Positions 25,001 to 25,284 of a stretch of DNA of 25,284 nt are shown piece after piece. The stretch is from CAIMMJ01 sp037131955. GTDB lineage: Bacteria > Bacteroidota > Bacteroidia > UBA4408. Every line of letters starts with the position of its first letter. The stretch's first letter is position 1. The position numbers and the translations under genes were made by a program. The stretch spans positions 1-25,284 of the forward strand of contig JBAXQC010000044.1 of the NCBI GenBank assembly GCA_037131955.1, in the 5' to 3' direction. The notes beneath the pieces were generated by a model, which was not told where the DNA came from, made no database searches, and saw only the letters and a program-made list of their open reading frames with translations.

Positions 25001-25284
25001 TTGTCTCAAATTTTAGTGCTTGTAATCACTAGTTTTTTATTTACGTCTTGCCTTAAAACAGAACACACTGTAAGGGTTAAAAACTCTTATATTGAGGCAT
25101 TCACAGACGTTTCTGTAAGAGGAACAAGTTACGGTAGAATAGAATCTGGTTCTACAACTAGCTACAAACCTATAGAAGAAGGCAATTTTACGATTTCAGG
25201 TAGTACTGTTAGTGGTCAACAATTGAGCGGTTCAGGCTCAGTTACCGGAAAAGGAAAACATAAATGGACACTTACTATTACTGC
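25001..25284 (+). CDS. Small lipoprotein, 3' end missing, start interrupted by a stop
   Basis: An open frame runs to the window edge and encodes a lipoprotein-like N-terminus (ILVLVITSFLFTSC) and a Gly/Ser/Thr-rich mature part with beta-strand character (TVRVKNSY, FTDVSVRGTSYGRIESG, NFTISGSTVSGQQLSGSG). The natural start would be the ATG at 24986-24988, giving MK then an in-frame TAA at 24992-24994, then SYLSQ and the signal peptide. With that codon as Lys it would be a normal MKKSYLSQ signal with the lipid-bearing Cys at residue 22. As the sequence stands, only the TTG at 25001 can start the frame, giving a signal with no positive charge and Cys at residue 17. It may be a recent nonsense mutation, a sequencing error or a TTG-started gene. 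Function is unknown. Confidence 0.55.
   Translation, partial: MSQILVLVITSFLFTSCLKTEHTVRVKNSYIEAFTDVSVRGTSYGRIESGSTTSYKPIEEGNFTISGSTVSGQQLSGSGSVTGKGKHKWTLTIT

Overview
The window is AT-rich and almost certainly from a Bacteroidota bacterium. The gene families point there: the long form of PruA, the coiled-coil gene followed by zapA and rny, the folP-cdaA pair, SpoIIE phosphatases with periplasmic TPRs, and small lipoprotein and beta-barrel families. So do the promoters, which are TAnnTTTG elements rather than TATAAT, and the general lack of Shine-Dalgarno sequences. I cannot place it below phylum. No tRNA, rRNA, CRISPR array, IS element or integrase was seen.

Positions 1-13602 are mostly housekeeping. 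A secreted coiled-coil repeat protein runs off the left edge (minus strand), followed by pruA (minus). A plus-strand run then encodes a coiled-coil protein, ZapA and RNase Y, ending in a clear hairpin terminator. The folP-cdaA operon converges on that terminator. Next come three plus-strand envelope genes (a DUF6340-like lipoprotein, a DUF2147 protein and a beta-barrel protein). They converge on a minus-strand run of glmM, a nifS/iscS-type cysteine desulfurase, a 73-residue two-helix membrane protein and a secreted six-repeat propeller.

Positions 13603-15962 hold one stand-alone AAA ATPase of the DUF4143 type, flanked by sparse intergenic DNA. The 0.9 kb after it has an imperfect direct repeat and a doubtful 56-codon ORF.

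Positions 15963-24672 are the most unusual part: two tightly coupled plus-strand gene pairs. In the first, an FAD-dependent phytoene-desaturase-like enzyme fused to an undescribed multi-helix membrane domain overlaps, by the TAATG arrangement, a six-helix membrane class III cyclase whose substrate residues specify ATP. A full promoter (TTTG-N19-TATATTTG) lies upstream. In the second, a short TonB-dependent receptor abuts, with no intergenic base, a SpoIIE-type phosphatase with a large periplasmic TPR/coiled-coil region and one membrane helix. These look like two envelope signalling modules, one likely making cAMP and one likely controlling a phosphoprotein switch. No ligand can be read from the sequence.

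The right edge holds the start of a small lipoprotein gene whose natural ATG-AAA start is followed in frame by TAA at codon 3. It is either newly broken or translated from a downstream TTG.
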